NCBI RefSeq assembly: GCF_048569485.1
Contig: NW_027442222.1
Span: 62,001 to 126,000 of the forward strand
Origin: Anomaloglossus baeobatrachus
Taxonomy: Eukaryota; Chordata; Amphibia; Anura; Aromobatidae
DNA: 64,000 bases
Direction of reading: 5' to 3'
How positions within the stretch are numbered: position 1 is the stretch's first letter; the number at the start of each line of letters is the position of its first letter. The notes under the pieces were generated by a model that saw nothing but the letters and a program-made list of their open reading frames with translations, was not told where the DNA came from and made no database searches. Below are positions 35,666 through 47,677 of the stretch, in pieces. The translations under genes and the position numbers were made by a program.

Positions 35666-35816
35666 ATCTGTTCTTATCAGTTTAATATCTGATACGTCCC
35701 CTATCTGGGGACCATATATTAAATGGATTTTTAGAACAGGGAGATGGAAAAAGAGCTTGCTCTGTCCACTCCACGCATTGACCTGGTATTGCAGTACCTC
35801 CAGGAACGGTGCACCC
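35666..35816 (+). pseudogene. RNU2: U2 copy 20, 3' part (nt 38-188)
   Basis: U2 nt 38-52 (the right target-site duplication, 35666-35680) are followed by nt 53-188 and the normal 3' box. It lacks stem I, the first part of the branch-point recognition sequence and its own promoter, so it should be silent or non-functional. Confidence 0.95.
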
Positions 35817-37206
35817 CTTCTTAACCCAGTTTCCAAAAGCAGAACTCAATTCACCTGATTCATATTAGCCCGATTTAATGAATTGGAAGAAAGCATACGT
35901 CTTCATATGCACCTCAATTTGGCCCATTCACTTTTCACACTTCCTCCTTTTGTTTTTTATCTTTCACACTTTTGACTTTCTTTATTCATCCAAATAGCAA
36001 ACTCATCACCACTCAACCTGACCAACTCGGCTATGTCCCCGTGCTGCAGTTCTCTGTCTTATCTAGATCATTTGCAATTGAATGGAATAGATCCCTTTTG
36101 GACAAAGTGGATTCACCTGCTGCTGCAGTGACCACAGGTGTGATAACATCTAGAATTGGCATCTGGTGCGATCTCTCCGCTTCCACTCCAAAGAAAGTTA
36201 CCTGTTTATTCCTATCATGCATTGGTTTTTGGGGTTTTCTTTGAGTAATGATGATCTCTTTAGTAGTCTGTTGGCGCCCTCTCCTGGAGGAATAGTTTGC
36301 TTGCTCTTGGACATTCTAAAAGAGAGGTCATGATAGACATTGAGCTTCTGAGCTCAATTGGGGACAGTCATGGGTGATGAATGTTTGCAACCTACTGCGA
36401 AGCCTCATACCGCAATATAAGGAACGTCAAATACTAAGAAAGGGCGGCCTATGAAAGAATTACTACTTTCAATAAGTACACTTAAACGGCTAATTGGGAA
36501 TAGAAAAACTGTAAAAAGCCCTCTGAGAAAGCCCCCCTCTAACCTTTGATAGTAAGCTTTTCTGTAGTCTGCCTGTTGATGTATTTTCCGTTTGAACTGT
36601 GCACAACATGAAGAGACGGAACACTGGCGGCTTGTCACAATGCCCCCCGATGACATCACAATAGCGCTGCTGCCTAGAAAACAAGCTGCGCAGAAGAAGT
36701 TGTTCTTTGGGTGGGAGGGTGGGCTAGTGGAAGGAGGGGGCAATCTCTTTTTTTCCCGGGTGGTAGGGGGATGACAGGAGAAGGGAAGCGGGTGGTGAGA
36801 AAGGTACAGAGGGCAGGGTTTGGGGGCTGGGAAGGAAAGGGAAAAGATTAGGGTTTGGGGATGATGAAAGGGCTTTCTACGGGTAAGGATGGCAAAGGGT
36901 GGCAGTGACGGAAAGTCAGGCAACCTGTCCTGTCCGTCTTTTTGTATCGTGAATTGGAAAGACTGCAAGGGGGAGGGGAGTTGCTTGCGCCCTAAAGGAG
37001 GAGTTATTCAGATTCATTGCAGTGGGCGGCGGCTGCAAAACGCACCATTCTTCTTGTTTTGGCTCTGCAAAGCAGCCTTTTCAAGGGTTGGCTTGGGTGA
37101 CAAAATGTCTTGTGTAGGCGTGGGTTTGTCTCCCTCTCGCTCTCTCTCCCTAAGATGTGTCCGGCATAGGCCAGGGTGCCACTCGAGGCCCAAACCAATT
37201 CTGGTT
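35817..37206 (+). other. Normal 1390-bp spacer between the two Keno-bearing units
   Basis: Same length and content as the other spacers. No gene is seen. It shows that the two elements sit in neighbouring U2 units and are not nested or directly joined. Confidence 0.9.
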
Positions 37207-37258
37207 ATCGCTTCTCGGCCTTTTGGCTAAGATCAAGTGTAGTATCTGTTCTTATCAG
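37207..37258 (+). pseudogene. RNU2: U2 copy 21, 5' part (nt 1-52), cut by Keno-like element B
   Basis: Same break as copy 20: U2 nt 1-52 with an intact upstream promoter region, then the first base of element B. The left target-site duplication is 37244-37258. Confidence 0.95.
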
Positions 37259-37495
37259 AACAAACTGAGCTAGCTACACTTGACGAGATACGATCAGGGA
37301 GACGAGCTCCGAAGCCCAGCCGAGACCGGAAGAGGGAGATCGGACGGAAGAAGAGCTTGGCAGAAAGAAGCAAGAAGACGAAGGCTCGGAGAAGACTTGG
37401 GGAGACCAGAGGAACTTCGAGGAGGAACACAGCGGGAGAAGACACCCGGAGAAGAATCCAAGATCCAGCTCCGGGAACTCAAGCAGGAACCAGCC

Positions 37496-39037
37496 ATGGC
37501 AAGCAAGCCAGAGAAGGCAGCCAAGAAGGCTCAGGACCCAGGGACCTCCAGGAAGGCTCATCCAGAGGCTTCTTCGGCCCAAGAGGCCCCTACCTCCGAC
37601 GCCAGCCAGCCGGAGGGAGCCCGGACGCCGCCTGAAAAGGCTCCAACCCTGGAGCCTTGGATGCGGCAGACGGTCGCCCTGAAGCTAAAGGCGGTGGATG
37701 GTAGGTTGCCGGACATGTCCAGCGACGTGTTCTGCAAGAAGATGATTCTGGATCAGGGCTTCTCCAGGGCGGAAACCCTGAGTGTCCAGACCTTCATGAC
37801 TGGCATTTTTCTGGTAACCTTTGCCACGGTGAATGCCTGCAGGAGATACTGGGAGGCGATGAACGCAGCGATGCCGGACTCCCCTTTTCATTCTTTTTTA
37901 GGATCCTGTCCTATACAGAGGGATGAGAAGAGGATCACGGTCTCCATGCGGAACCCGCACACCCCAGGAAGAGACATCTCCACGTTCCTGGGACGTCTCT
38001 GCACAGTGGTGAGGGAGCCATCCCACATCCTTAACGGCAACGGATTCTGGACGGGTAAGTGGTCAGTAACCGTTCGACTCTACAGGGAACCAGCATCCGA
38101 GGATGGTCTCCAGCACCTGCCCCCGACATTCTCTCTGGGAAACTCCTTTGGTCTCATCTACTACCCGGACATGCCACACAACTGCAGGAAATGTGGCGGG
38201 AAAGGGCATTCGATGAAGACCTGCAAGGAGGACGCCTGCAGGGTTTGCCGGGTGACGGGACACAGCTCCAAGGACTGCCCAAAGAAGAAGACTTGCAACC
38301 TATGTGGACAGGCGGACCACCTTTACAAGGACTGCCCACAGCGGGAGAAATCCTGGGCAAGGGTTGCCGCGGTGACCCAGTATCGGGTAGTCACAGCTTC
38401 GTCGACCAAGGCAGCTACGACCAAGGCCACAGAGGCCAAGGACAAGGCGGCCAAGAACCCGGCGACCGTGGCTCCAGCCGATGCCCCAGCAGCCACGGAG
38501 TCCAGGAAAAAGGGTAAGAAAACTGTTGCCCCCTCCCTGGTCCCCCCCCCTGCCACCCCTGTCCAAACCCCTCCCCCCCCGGCCAACCCTACTGAGGATT
38601 CCACTACCTCCACCTCATTTCCCTACTCCTCAGTTGGTCTCCTCACCCCCCCCCCAAAGCCCACTCTCCCTCCCCAGACCATGAGAGCAGAGGACCTCAG
38701 CACTCTTGCACTTTTCACCGAGGAGGATTTTCCAGCTCTTGTCTCCTCAGGTACAGGCCAAAGGAAAAGGAAGGTGGAAGATAGTCCTGTCGCAGAACCT
38801 TCCAAGCTGTTCATTGTGGATCCCAATCCACCCCAGGAAGAGGAGGATGGCCTCCTCCCAGAACCGGACGTGTTGGAGCAGATGGTGGAGTCCCTTGTGG
38901 CCGAAGAAGAAATGGAGGAGTCGGAAGCCACTGAGGCACCATCCCTGCTCGATCAGCTAGAAGAAGAGGGTCTGCTGGAGATACCCTTACCAGCAGGTGC
39001 CAAAGAGGAAGAACCGCCCGACCGGAGTGGTAACTAA
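37496..39037 (+). CDS. Keno-like ORF1 protein (element B)
   Basis: 513 aa, identical in sequence to ORF1 of element A, including the three CCHC knuckles (residues 230-280) and the C-runs in the Pro-rich part. The start is again the first ATG of the element, with context gccATGg. Confidence 0.88.
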   Translation: MASKPEKAAKKAQDPGTSRKAHPEASSAQEAPTSDASQPEGARTPPEKAPTLEPWMRQTVALKLKAVDGRLPDMSSDVFCKKMILDQGFSRAETLSVQTFMTGIFLVTFATVNACRRYWEAMNAAMPDSPFHSFLGSCPIQRDEKRITVSMRNPHTPGRDISTFLGRLCTVVREPSHILNGNGFWTGKWSVTVRLYREPASEDGLQHLPPTFSLGNSFGLIYYPDMPHNCRKCGGKGHSMKTCKEDACRVCRVTGHSSKDCPKKKTCNLCGQADHLYKDCPQREKSWARVAAVTQYRVVTASSTKAATTKATEAKDKAAKNPATVAPADAPAATESRKKGKKTVAPSLVPPPATPVQTPPPPANPTEDSTTSTSFPYSSVGLLTPPPKPTLPPQTMRAEDLSTLALFTEEDFPALVSSGTGQRKRKVEDSPVAEPSKLFIVDPNPPQEEEDGLLPEPDVLEQMVESLVAEEEMEESEATEAPSLLDQLEEEGLLEIPLPAGAKEEEPPDRSGN

Positions 39038-39072
39038 GGCACACCGCCTGCGCTAACTTTCTCTTTCCTCCA

Positions 39073-42000
39073 ATGACTGCTAACATTAACACCTTTTCCA
39101 TTAATGTTAGGAGCATCAGAGACAAGTTCCGACGTCAGACAATTTTTGCGTTCCTTAACACTCAGTCTAGTGATGTATTTTTCCTGCAGGAATGCTCCCT
39201 TCCCTCCTCTAGGTCCTTCAACCATCTGGCCAGGGAGTGGACCCTTGGCCCATCCTACTGGTCCGGCGGAGGCGACTGTAGGTCCGCGGGGGTCGCCGTG
39301 CTGATCAGGGGAAGCGCCTTCACATTGGACTCTGTTCAGGAAATCGTCTGCGGCAGGTTACTGCTCGTGGATGGCACCTGGGCGGGAGAACCTGTCAGGT
39401 TCATCAATGTGTACGCTTCTCCTGTGAAGAGCGATCGACTGGAGCTCCTCCAAGCCCTGCGCCCTCAGCTCGCTACTGCCAGGACGGTAGTGATGGCCGG
39501 GGATTTCAACTGCCCGATTGAGGAGGATGGACGCAGTTCTGGAACGGCTGCCAAGTTGGACGTCACATCCAAACTGCTCATTGAGATGGTGACCGAAGCC
39601 TCTCTTGTGGACGTTGTTGGCTCCATCGGACACGGATCCGTGAACTATTCATGGTGCCGATCCGATGGCTCGCTGCGTTCCAGGATTGACTTTGTGTTTA
39701 CCTCTCGGGCGGTTGGGCGGAGTGGGCACTCGATGGTCCCCTGCTTCTTCTCTGACCACAGAGCCATTCACTTTCAAGGTGTGCTGGGCCATGGCTTCCC
39801 CATTGGCCCGGGCTCCTGGAAGCTGAACTGCTCTCTGCTGGAAAAGGGTGAGATTCTGGAGGAGCTTAGAGCTGCCTACTCCACGTGGCGGGCCTACAAG
39901 GCGGGCTTCCAGTCTGTTTCTGACTGGTGGGAATACGTTAAACTCGAGTTCCGTTTCTTCTTTCAGGCAAAGAGTCAACAACAGGCGGGTCTGAAGAGGA
40001 GGGACTTCAGGAGACTCCAGCGTGAGCTGCGTTCCCTGCAGGACCTTCTTCGATGCGGCTGGGACGTGAGAGAGGAGCTGGAGGAGACTAAGAGGAGCCT
40101 GAAAAGGCACTTCGAGGAGGAGTCCGAGCGAATTGTCTTCCGTTCCAAAGTGGAGAACCTGGAGAAGGGTGAGAAATGTAACTCGTTCTTTTTCAGGAAA
40201 CTCCACGCCGGTCACACGCCCATGAATGAACTACGAGACGAGAGTGGCAGCATGCGACGCGGGAAAGAGAACGTGATGAAGGTCGTCAGCGACTTCTACA
40301 GCGAACTCTACGCCCGCAAGACTACTGACCCCGAGGCCGCCGATAAGTTCCTGTCAGGTATCACTAACCATCTTGACCCTGCAGACGCGGCGGCCATGGA
40401 TGTTCCTCTGACGGTGGACGAGCTGCTCTCGGCCGCCAAATCCTTTAGTTCTGGCAGGACACCGGGCAGTGACGGCCTCCCAGCAGAGCTCTATGTAGCG
40501 CTGGGAGACCTAATCTGTCCGGACCTGTTAGGGCTGTATGAGGAGATGGTGGTGGAGGGCAGAATGCCTCCATCTCTGAGGGAAGGAATGGTCACGATCC
40601 TGTACAAGCGTAAAGGAGAGAGGTGCGACCTGAAGAATTGGCGTCCCATCACCCTTCTGAACGTCGACTACAAGATCCTGGCCAAGACGATGGCAACGAG
40701 ATTGAAGACTGTTATCGGACGGATCATCCACCCGGATCAGACCTGCGGCATCCCCGGACGTCGCACCGCAGACAGCCTGGCTCTCATGCGGGACACGGTC
40801 GAGTACATCAAAGCCCGCCGGGTGCACGCAGCCCTGATCTCGTTGGATCAGGAAAAGGCCTTCGACCGTGTTTCCCATGAGTTCCTGGGCAAAGCTCTGC
40901 ACAGGTTAGGTTTGGGTAACATGTTTTGCTTGTATGTCCAACTAATGTATTTTGATATTCACAGCTCGGTGTTGGTAAACGGCTGGAAGACTGACCCCTT
41001 CCCGGTCCTCTCAGGGGTCAGACAAGGCTGTCCTCTGTCACCTCTTCTTTTTGTTTGTGTTATAGAACTCTTTGCAGAGGCTATCCGGCGGAATGGAGAG
41101 ATCAGAGGGATCACCGCACCAGGACCAGAACGCTTCGAGGTCAAGTGCTCGCTCTACATGGACGACGTGACCGTCTTCTGCGCGGACCGGCGCTCAGTCG
41201 ACACCCTCGTCCAGACCTGTGAGACCTTCGGACGGGCTTCGGGAGCCAAAGTCAACTGCGGGAAGTCGGAAGCCATGCTCTTCGGGGACTGGCAGCCGGC
41301 CTCTTCCGCCCCCTTCCCCTTCAGCATCCAGCCGGATTTCATCAAGGTTCTTGGAGTCTGGTTCGGGAAGGAAGGAGCAGCCCTCAAGTCCTGGGAGGAA
41401 CGCTTGACCAAGATCACCCAACGGATCGGTCTGTGGAGCCTCAGACGCCTCACCTGTGAGGGCAAAGCACTGGTCCTGCGTAACGAGGTACTGCCCGTGC
41501 TGCAGTACACGGCCCAGGCCTGGCCCCCCCTTGCCACCGTGTGCAGGGCCATTACCAGGACGGTGTTTCGTTTTGTCTGGGGATCCAAGATGGACAGAGT
41601 AAAGCGGAGCATCATGTACAAGGATCCTCGCAAGGGTGGGAAGGGCGTACCCGATATCCCCACCCTCCTGCGATCCTCCTTCGTATGTGACTGCGTTCGC
41701 CGAACTCTGCGAGTCAAGAGAGGTTCCGCGGGTGGGTCCATGTCTCGCTTCTTCCTGCTCCCCCTTTGGAGACGGTTAGGCTGGGACAAGTGGGACAGCT
41801 CCTTCCCCTACAACTGGACGGCGCCATGGTTCTACGGAGACGTGGTTCGGTTTGTGAGGGAACACCAACTGGAGGGACTCAAGCCTGATTTGTGGAAGCC
41901 AAAGACTATCCACAAACTCATCAGAGCCAAGGACGAAATGGAGAACATTCCAGGACTTCATCACGACACACTGGAGACTGTTTGGACAAACGTGTCATCG

Positions 42001-42462
42001 GCTGGATTGACCAACGGGCACAAGGACTTGTCATGGATGGCGATACAGGGCGGACTGCCCGTCCGGTCATTCATGCACGCCCGGAACCTGTGCAAAACCC
42101 GGTACTGCCCAAGGTGCCCCTTCGTGGAGGAAACATCGCTGCACGCCTTTTGGGACTGCCGTTTCGCACAGCGCCTGTTGGTTGCCCTGGAGGATGACCT
42201 GAGGAACTCCGTCCCCAGAGGGAGCCTATCGTACCATTCCGTACTTTATGGACTCTTCCCTGGGACTCACACCGTTGGAGCCATCCAGGAGGCTTGGCGC
42301 CTTATGAACTGCTTTAAGGACGCTATTTGGGTCGCCAGGAACCGGCTCATCTTGAAGAGGGAGAGGATGTCTATCCAGGATTGCCGCAGGCTGATCCACA
42401 GCCTGCTCAGAGACTATTCCATCATGGACAGTCCGGACGACAGCGCCGAGGAGGAGGTTTAG
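39073..42462 (+). CDS. Keno-like ORF2: APE endonuclease and reverse transcriptase (element B)
   Basis: 1129 aa, with the same domains and catalytic residues as the ORF2 of element A (endonuclease 1-235, RT with YMDD at 695-698, C-terminal CCHC at 1012-1029). Residue 58 is Leu instead of His (codon CTT versus CAT). It lies in the endonuclease domain but is not one of the recognised catalytic residues, so its effect is unknown. Confidence 0.93.
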   Translation: MTANINTFSINVRSIRDKFRRQTIFAFLNTQSSDVFFLQECSLPSSRSFNHLAREWTLGPSYWSGGGDCRSAGVAVLIRGSAFTLDSVQEIVCGRLLLVDGTWAGEPVRFINVYASPVKSDRLELLQALRPQLATARTVVMAGDFNCPIEEDGRSSGTAAKLDVTSKLLIEMVTEASLVDVVGSIGHGSVNYSWCRSDGSLRSRIDFVFTSRAVGRSGHSMVPCFFSDHRAIHFQGVLGHGFPIGPGSWKLNCSLLEKGEILEELRAAYSTWRAYKAGFQSVSDWWEYVKLEFRFFFQAKSQQQAGLKRRDFRRLQRELRSLQDLLRCGWDVREELEETKRSLKRHFEEESERIVFRSKVENLEKGEKCNSFFFRKLHAGHTPMNELRDESGSMRRGKENVMKVVSDFYSELYARKTTDPEAADKFLSGITNHLDPADAAAMDVPLTVDELLSAAKSFSSGRTPGSDGLPAELYVALGDLICPDLLGLYEEMVVEGRMPPSLREGMVTILYKRKGERCDLKNWRPITLLNVDYKILAKTMATRLKTVIGRIIHPDQTCGIPGRRTADSLALMRDTVEYIKARRVHAALISLDQEKAFDRVSHEFLGKALHRLGLGNMFCLYVQLMYFDIHSSVLVNGWKTDPFPVLSGVRQGCPLSPLLFVCVIELFAEAIRRNGEIRGITAPGPERFEVKCSLYMDDVTVFCADRRSVDTLVQTCETFGRASGAKVNCGKSEAMLFGDWQPASSAPFPFSIQPDFIKVLGVWFGKEGAALKSWEERLTKITQRIGLWSLRRLTCEGKALVLRNEVLPVLQYTAQAWPPLATVCRAITRTVFRFVWGSKMDRVKRSIMYKDPRKGGKGVPDIPTLLRSSFVCDCVRRTLRVKRGSAGGSMSRFFLLPLWRRLGWDKWDSSFPYNWTAPWFYGDVVRFVREHQLEGLKPDLWKPKTIHKLIRAKDEMENIPGLHHDTLETVWTNVSSAGLTNGHKDLSWMAIQGGLPVRSFMHARNLCKTRYCPRCPFVEETSLHAFWDCRFAQRLLVALEDDLRNSVPRGSLSYHSVLYGLFPGTHTVGAIQEAWRLMNCFKDAIWVARNRLILKRERMSIQDCRRLIHSLLRDYSIMDSPDDSAEEEV

Positions 42463-42792
42463 ACCTCTTCCATGCCCCCTCCCTCCTTTTCCCGTTATGT
42501 GCGTCTTTCAATAAAGCTTCGGGCCTGTGATTTCCCCACCCTATCCCCCTTTTCCCCTACCCCCATCCCCCAATCGCCGGTTCGTCGTTATTTATTGTCT
42601 AACTTTTTCTTTCAGCTTGAGTGTTATGGATAAGCATAGGAGCGTGATGTATAGTTTAGTGCGTCGTACTCTATGGCTATGTAAGAAGGATTGTATATTT
42701 CTGTGTGTACGGGGCTGCGGCACTGTACACGGTTTGTTACCTTTTTGTGAGTAGTGCATGATAATAAAGATGCTGTTAAATCAAAAAAAAAA
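42463..42792 (+). other. 3' UTR and poly(A) tail of element B
   Basis: Same two AATAAA signals (42510-42515, 42763-42768), TTAAATC end and A-run length as element A. A-runs change length readily, so equal length supports a recent shared origin. Confidence 0.8.
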
Positions 42793-42943
42793 ATCTGTTC
42801 TTATCAGTTTAATATCTGATACGTCCCCTATCTGGGGACCATATATTAAATGGATTTTTAGAACAGGGAGATGGAAAAAGAGCTTGCTCTGTCCACTCCA
42901 CGCATTGACCTGGTATTGCAGTACCTCCAGGAACGGTGCACCC
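42793..42943 (+). pseudogene. RNU2: U2 copy 21, 3' part (nt 38-188)
   Basis: The right target-site duplication (42793-42807) is followed by the rest of U2 and the normal 3' box. No promoter lies directly upstream. Confidence 0.95.
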
Positions 42944-44333
42944 CTTCTTAACCCAGTTTCCAAAAGCAGAACTCAATTCACCTGATTCATATTAGCCCGA
43001 TTTAATGAATTGGAAGAAAGCATACGTCTTCATATGCACCTCAATTTGGCCCATTCACTTTTCACACTTCCTCCTTTTGTTTTTTATCTTTCACACTTTT
43101 GACTTTCTTTATTCATCCAAATAGCAAACTCATCACCACTCAACCTGACCAACTCGGCTATGTCCCCGTGCTGCAGTTCTCTGTCTTATCTAGATCATTT
43201 GCAATTGAATGGAATAGATCCCTTTTGGACAAAGTGGATTCACCTGCTGCTGCAGTGACCACAGGTGTGATAACATCTAGAATTGGCATCTGGTGCGATC
43301 TCTCCGCTTCCACTCCAAAGAAAGTTACCTGTTTATTCCTATCATGCATTGGTTTTTGGGGTTTTCTTTGAGTAATGATGATCTCTTTAGTAGTCTGTTG
43401 GCGCCCTCTCCTGGAGGAATAGTTTGCTTGCTCTTGGACATTCTAAAAGAGAGGTCATGATAGACATTGAGCTTCTGAGCTCAATTGGGGACAGTCATGG
43501 GTGATGAATGTTTGCAACCTACTGCGAAGCCTCATACCGCAATATAAGGAACGTCAAATACTAAGAAAGGGCGGCCTATGAAAGAATTACTACTTTCAAT
43601 AAGTACACTTAAACGGCTAATTGGGAATAGAAAAACTGTAAAAAGCCCTCTGAGAAAGCCCCCCTCTAACCTTTGATAGTAAGCTTTTCTGTAGTCTGCC
43701 TGTTGATGTATTTTCCGTTTGAACTGTGCACAACATGAAGAGACGGAACACTGGCGGCTTGTCACAATGCCCCCCGATGACATCACAATAGCGCTGCTGC
43801 CTAGAAAACAAGCTGCGCAGAAGAAGTTGTTCTTTGGGTGGGAGGGTGGGCTAGTGGAAGGAGGGGGCAATCTCTTTTTTTCCCGGGTGGTAGGGGGATG
43901 ACAGGAGAAGGGAAGCGGGTGGTGAGAAAGGTACAGAGGGCAGGGTTTGGGGGCTGGGAAGGAAAGGGAAAAGATTAGGGTTTGGGGATGATGAAAGGGC
44001 TTTCTACGGGTAAGGATGGCAAAGGGTGGCAGTGACGGAAAGTCAGGCAACCTGTCCTGTCCGTCTTTTTGTATCGTGAATTGGAAAGACTGCAAGGGGG
44101 AGGGGAGTTGCTTGCGCCCTAAAGGAGGAGTTATTCAGATTCATTGCAGTGGGCGGCGGCTGCAAAACGCACCATTCTTCTTGTTTTGGCTCTGCAAAGC
44201 AGCCTTTTCAAGGGTTGGCTTGGGTGACAAAATGTCTTGTGTAGGCGTGGGTTTGTCTCCCTCTCGCTCTCTCTCCCTAAGATGTGTCCGGCATAGGCCA
44301 GGGTGCCACTCGAGGCCCAAACCAATTCTGGTT

Positions 44334-44521
44334 ATCGCTTCTCGGCCTTTTGGCTAAGATCAAGTGTAGTATCTGTTCTTATCAGTTTAATATCTGATAC
44401 GTCCCCTATCTGGGGACCATATATTAAATGGATTTTTAGAACAGGGAGATGGAAAAAGAGCTTGCTCTGTCCACTCCACGCATTGACCTGGTATTGCAGT
44501 ACCTCCAGGAACGGTGCACCC
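44334..44521 (+). ncRNA. RNU2: U2 snRNA, copy 22
   Basis: Identical to copy 1. It is the first complete gene after the two Keno-bearing units. Confidence 0.98.
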
Positions 44522-45911
44522 CTTCTTAACCCAGTTTCCAAAAGCAGAACTCAATTCACCTGATTCATATTAGCCCGATTTAATGAATTGGAAGAAAGCA
44601 TACGTCTTCATATGCACCTCAATTTGGCCCATTCACTTTTCACACTTCCTCCTTTTGTTTTTTATCTTTCACACTTTTGACTTTCTTTATTCATCCAAAT
44701 AGCAAACTCATCACCACTCAACCTGACCAACTCGGCTATGTCCCCGTGCTGCAGTTCTCTGTCTTATCTAGATCATTTGCAATTGAATGGAATAGATCCC
44801 TTTTGGACAAAGTGGATTCACCTGCTGCTGCAGTGACCACAGGTGTGATAACATCTAGAATTGGCATCTGGTGCGATCTCTCCGCTTCCACTCCAAAGAA
44901 AGTTACCTGTTTATTCCTATCATGCATTGGTTTTTGGGGTTTTCTTTGAGTAATGATGATCTCTTTAGTAGTCTGTTGGCGCCCTCTCCTGGAGGAATAG
45001 TTTGCTTGCTCTTGGACATTCTAAAAGAGAGGTCATGATAGACATTGAGCTTCTGAGCTCAATTGGGGACAGTCATGGGTGATGAATGTTTGCAACCTAC
45101 TGCGAAGCCTCATACCGCAATATAAGGAACGTCAAATACTAAGAAAGGGCGGCCTATGAAAGAATTACTACTTTCAATAAGTACACTTAAACGGCTAATT
45201 GGGAATAGAAAAACTGTAAAAAGCCCTCTGAGAAAGCCCCCCTCTAACCTTTGATAGTAAGCTTTTCTGTAGTCTGCCTGTTGATGTATTTTCCGTTTGA
45301 ACTGTGCACAACATGAAGAGACGGAACACTGGCGGCTTGTCACAATGCCCCCCGATGACATCACAATAGCGCTGCTGCCTAGAAAACAAGCTGCGCAGAA
45401 GAAGTTGTTCTTTGGGTGGGAGGGTGGGCTAGTGGAAGGAGGGGGCAATCTCTTTTTTTCCCGGGTGGTAGGGGGATGACAGGAGAAGGGAAGCGGGTGG
45501 TGAGAAAGGTACAGAGGGCAGGGTTTGGGGGCTGGGAAGGAAAGGGAAAAGATTAGGGTTTGGGGATGATGAAAGGGCTTTCTACGGGTAAGGATGGCAA
45601 AGGGTGGCAGTGACGGAAAGTCAGGCAACCTGTCCTGTCCGTCTTTTTGTATCGTGAATTGGAAAGACTGCAAGGGGGAGGGGAGTTGCTTGCGCCCTAA
45701 AGGAGGAGTTATTCAGATTCATTGCAGTGGGCGGCGGCTGCAAAACGCACCATTCTTCTTGTTTTGGCTCTGCAAAGCAGCCTTTTCAAGGGTTGGCTTG
45801 GGTGACAAAATGTCTTGTGTAGGCGTGGGTTTGTCTCCCTCTCGCTCTCTCTCCCTAAGATGTGTCCGGCATAGGCCAGGGTGCCACTCGAGGCCCAAAC
45901 CAATTCTGGTT

Positions 45912-46099
45912 ATCGCTTCTCGGCCTTTTGGCTAAGATCAAGTGTAGTATCTGTTCTTATCAGTTTAATATCTGATACGTCCCCTATCTGGGGACCATAT
46001 ATTAAATGGATTTTTAGAACAGGGAGATGGAAAAAGAGCTTGCTCTGTCCACTCCACGCATTGACCTGGTATTGCAGTACCTCCAGGAACGGTGCACCC
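45912..46099 (+). ncRNA. RNU2: U2 snRNA, copy 23
   Basis: Identical to copy 1. Confidence 0.98.
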
Positions 46100-47489
46100 C
46101 TTCTTAACCCAGTTTCCAAAAGCAGAACTCAATTCACCTGATTCATATTAGCCCGATTTAATGAATTGGAAGAAAGCATACGTCTTCATATGCACCTCAA
46201 TTTGGCCCATTCACTTTTCACACTTCCTCCTTTTGTTTTTTATCTTTCACACTTTTGACTTTCTTTATTCATCCAAATAGCAAACTCATCACCACTCAAC
46301 CTGACCAACTCGGCTATGTCCCCGTGCTGCAGTTCTCTGTCTTATCTAGATCATTTGCAATTGAATGGAATAGATCCCTTTTGGACAAAGTGGATTCACC
46401 TGCTGCTGCAGTGACCACAGGTGTGATAACATCTAGAATTGGCATCTGGTGCGATCTCTCCGCTTCCACTCCAAAGAAAGTTACCTGTTTATTCCTATCA
46501 TGCATTGGTTTTTGGGGTTTTCTTTGAGTAATGATGATCTCTTTAGTAGTCTGTTGGCGCCCTCTCCTGGAGGAATAGTTTGCTTGCTCTTGGACATTCT
46601 AAAAGAGAGGTCATGATAGACATTGAGCTTCTGAGCTCAATTGGGGACAGTCATGGGTGATGAATGTTTGCAACCTACTGCGAAGCCTCATACCGCAATA
46701 TAAGGAACGTCAAATACTAAGAAAGGGCGGCCTATGAAAGAATTACTACTTTCAATAAGTACACTTAAACGGCTAATTGGGAATAGAAAAACTGTAAAAA
46801 GCCCTCTGAGAAAGCCCCCCTCTAACCTTTGATAGTAAGCTTTTCTGTAGTCTGCCTGTTGATGTATTTTCCGTTTGAACTGTGCACAACATGAAGAGAC
46901 GGAACACTGGCGGCTTGTCACAATGCCCCCCGATGACATCACAATAGCGCTGCTGCCTAGAAAACAAGCTGCGCAGAAGAAGTTGTTCTTTGGGTGGGAG
47001 GGTGGGCTAGTGGAAGGAGGGGGCAATCTCTTTTTTTCCCGGGTGGTAGGGGGATGACAGGAGAAGGGAAGCGGGTGGTGAGAAAGGTACAGAGGGCAGG
47101 GTTTGGGGGCTGGGAAGGAAAGGGAAAAGATTAGGGTTTGGGGATGATGAAAGGGCTTTCTACGGGTAAGGATGGCAAAGGGTGGCAGTGACGGAAAGTC
47201 AGGCAACCTGTCCTGTCCGTCTTTTTGTATCGTGAATTGGAAAGACTGCAAGGGGGAGGGGAGTTGCTTGCGCCCTAAAGGAGGAGTTATTCAGATTCAT
47301 TGCAGTGGGCGGCGGCTGCAAAACGCACCATTCTTCTTGTTTTGGCTCTGCAAAGCAGCCTTTTCAAGGGTTGGCTTGGGTGACAAAATGTCTTGTGTAG
47401 GCGTGGGTTTGTCTCCCTCTCGCTCTCTCTCCCTAAGATGTGTCCGGCATAGGCCAGGGTGCCACTCGAGGCCCAAACCAATTCTGGTT

Positions 47490-47677
47490 ATCGCTTCTCG
47501 GCCTTTTGGCTAAGATCAAGTGTAGTATCTGTTCTTATCAGTTTAATATCTGATACGTCCCCTATCTGGGGACCATATATTAAATGGATTTTTAGAACAG
47601 GGAGATGGAAAAAGAGCTTGCTCTGTCCACTCCACGCATTGACCTGGTATTGCAGTACCTCCAGGAACGGTGCACCC
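47490..47677 (+). ncRNA. RNU2: U2 snRNA, copy 24
   Basis: Identical to copy 1. Confidence 0.98.

Larger units (their letters stand above)
37259..42792 (+). mobile_element. Keno-like U2-targeted non-LTR retrotransposon, element B
   Basis: 5534 bp, the same length as element A, offset by exactly 7127 bp (element 5534, duplication 15, unit 1578). Target-site duplication, A-run length and both ORFs match A. The only difference I found is A at 32118 versus T at 39245. Identical tail length and junctions in adjacent units favour duplication of one element-bearing unit by unequal exchange over two separate insertions. Confidence 0.88.

Noticed and set aside
30132-42792. Utopia, the other U2-targeting retrotransposon lineage, as the identity of elements A and B.
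   Set aside because: Utopia is described with a restriction-like endonuclease. These elements have an N-terminal APE-type endonuclease and a separate ORF1 with CCHC knuckles.
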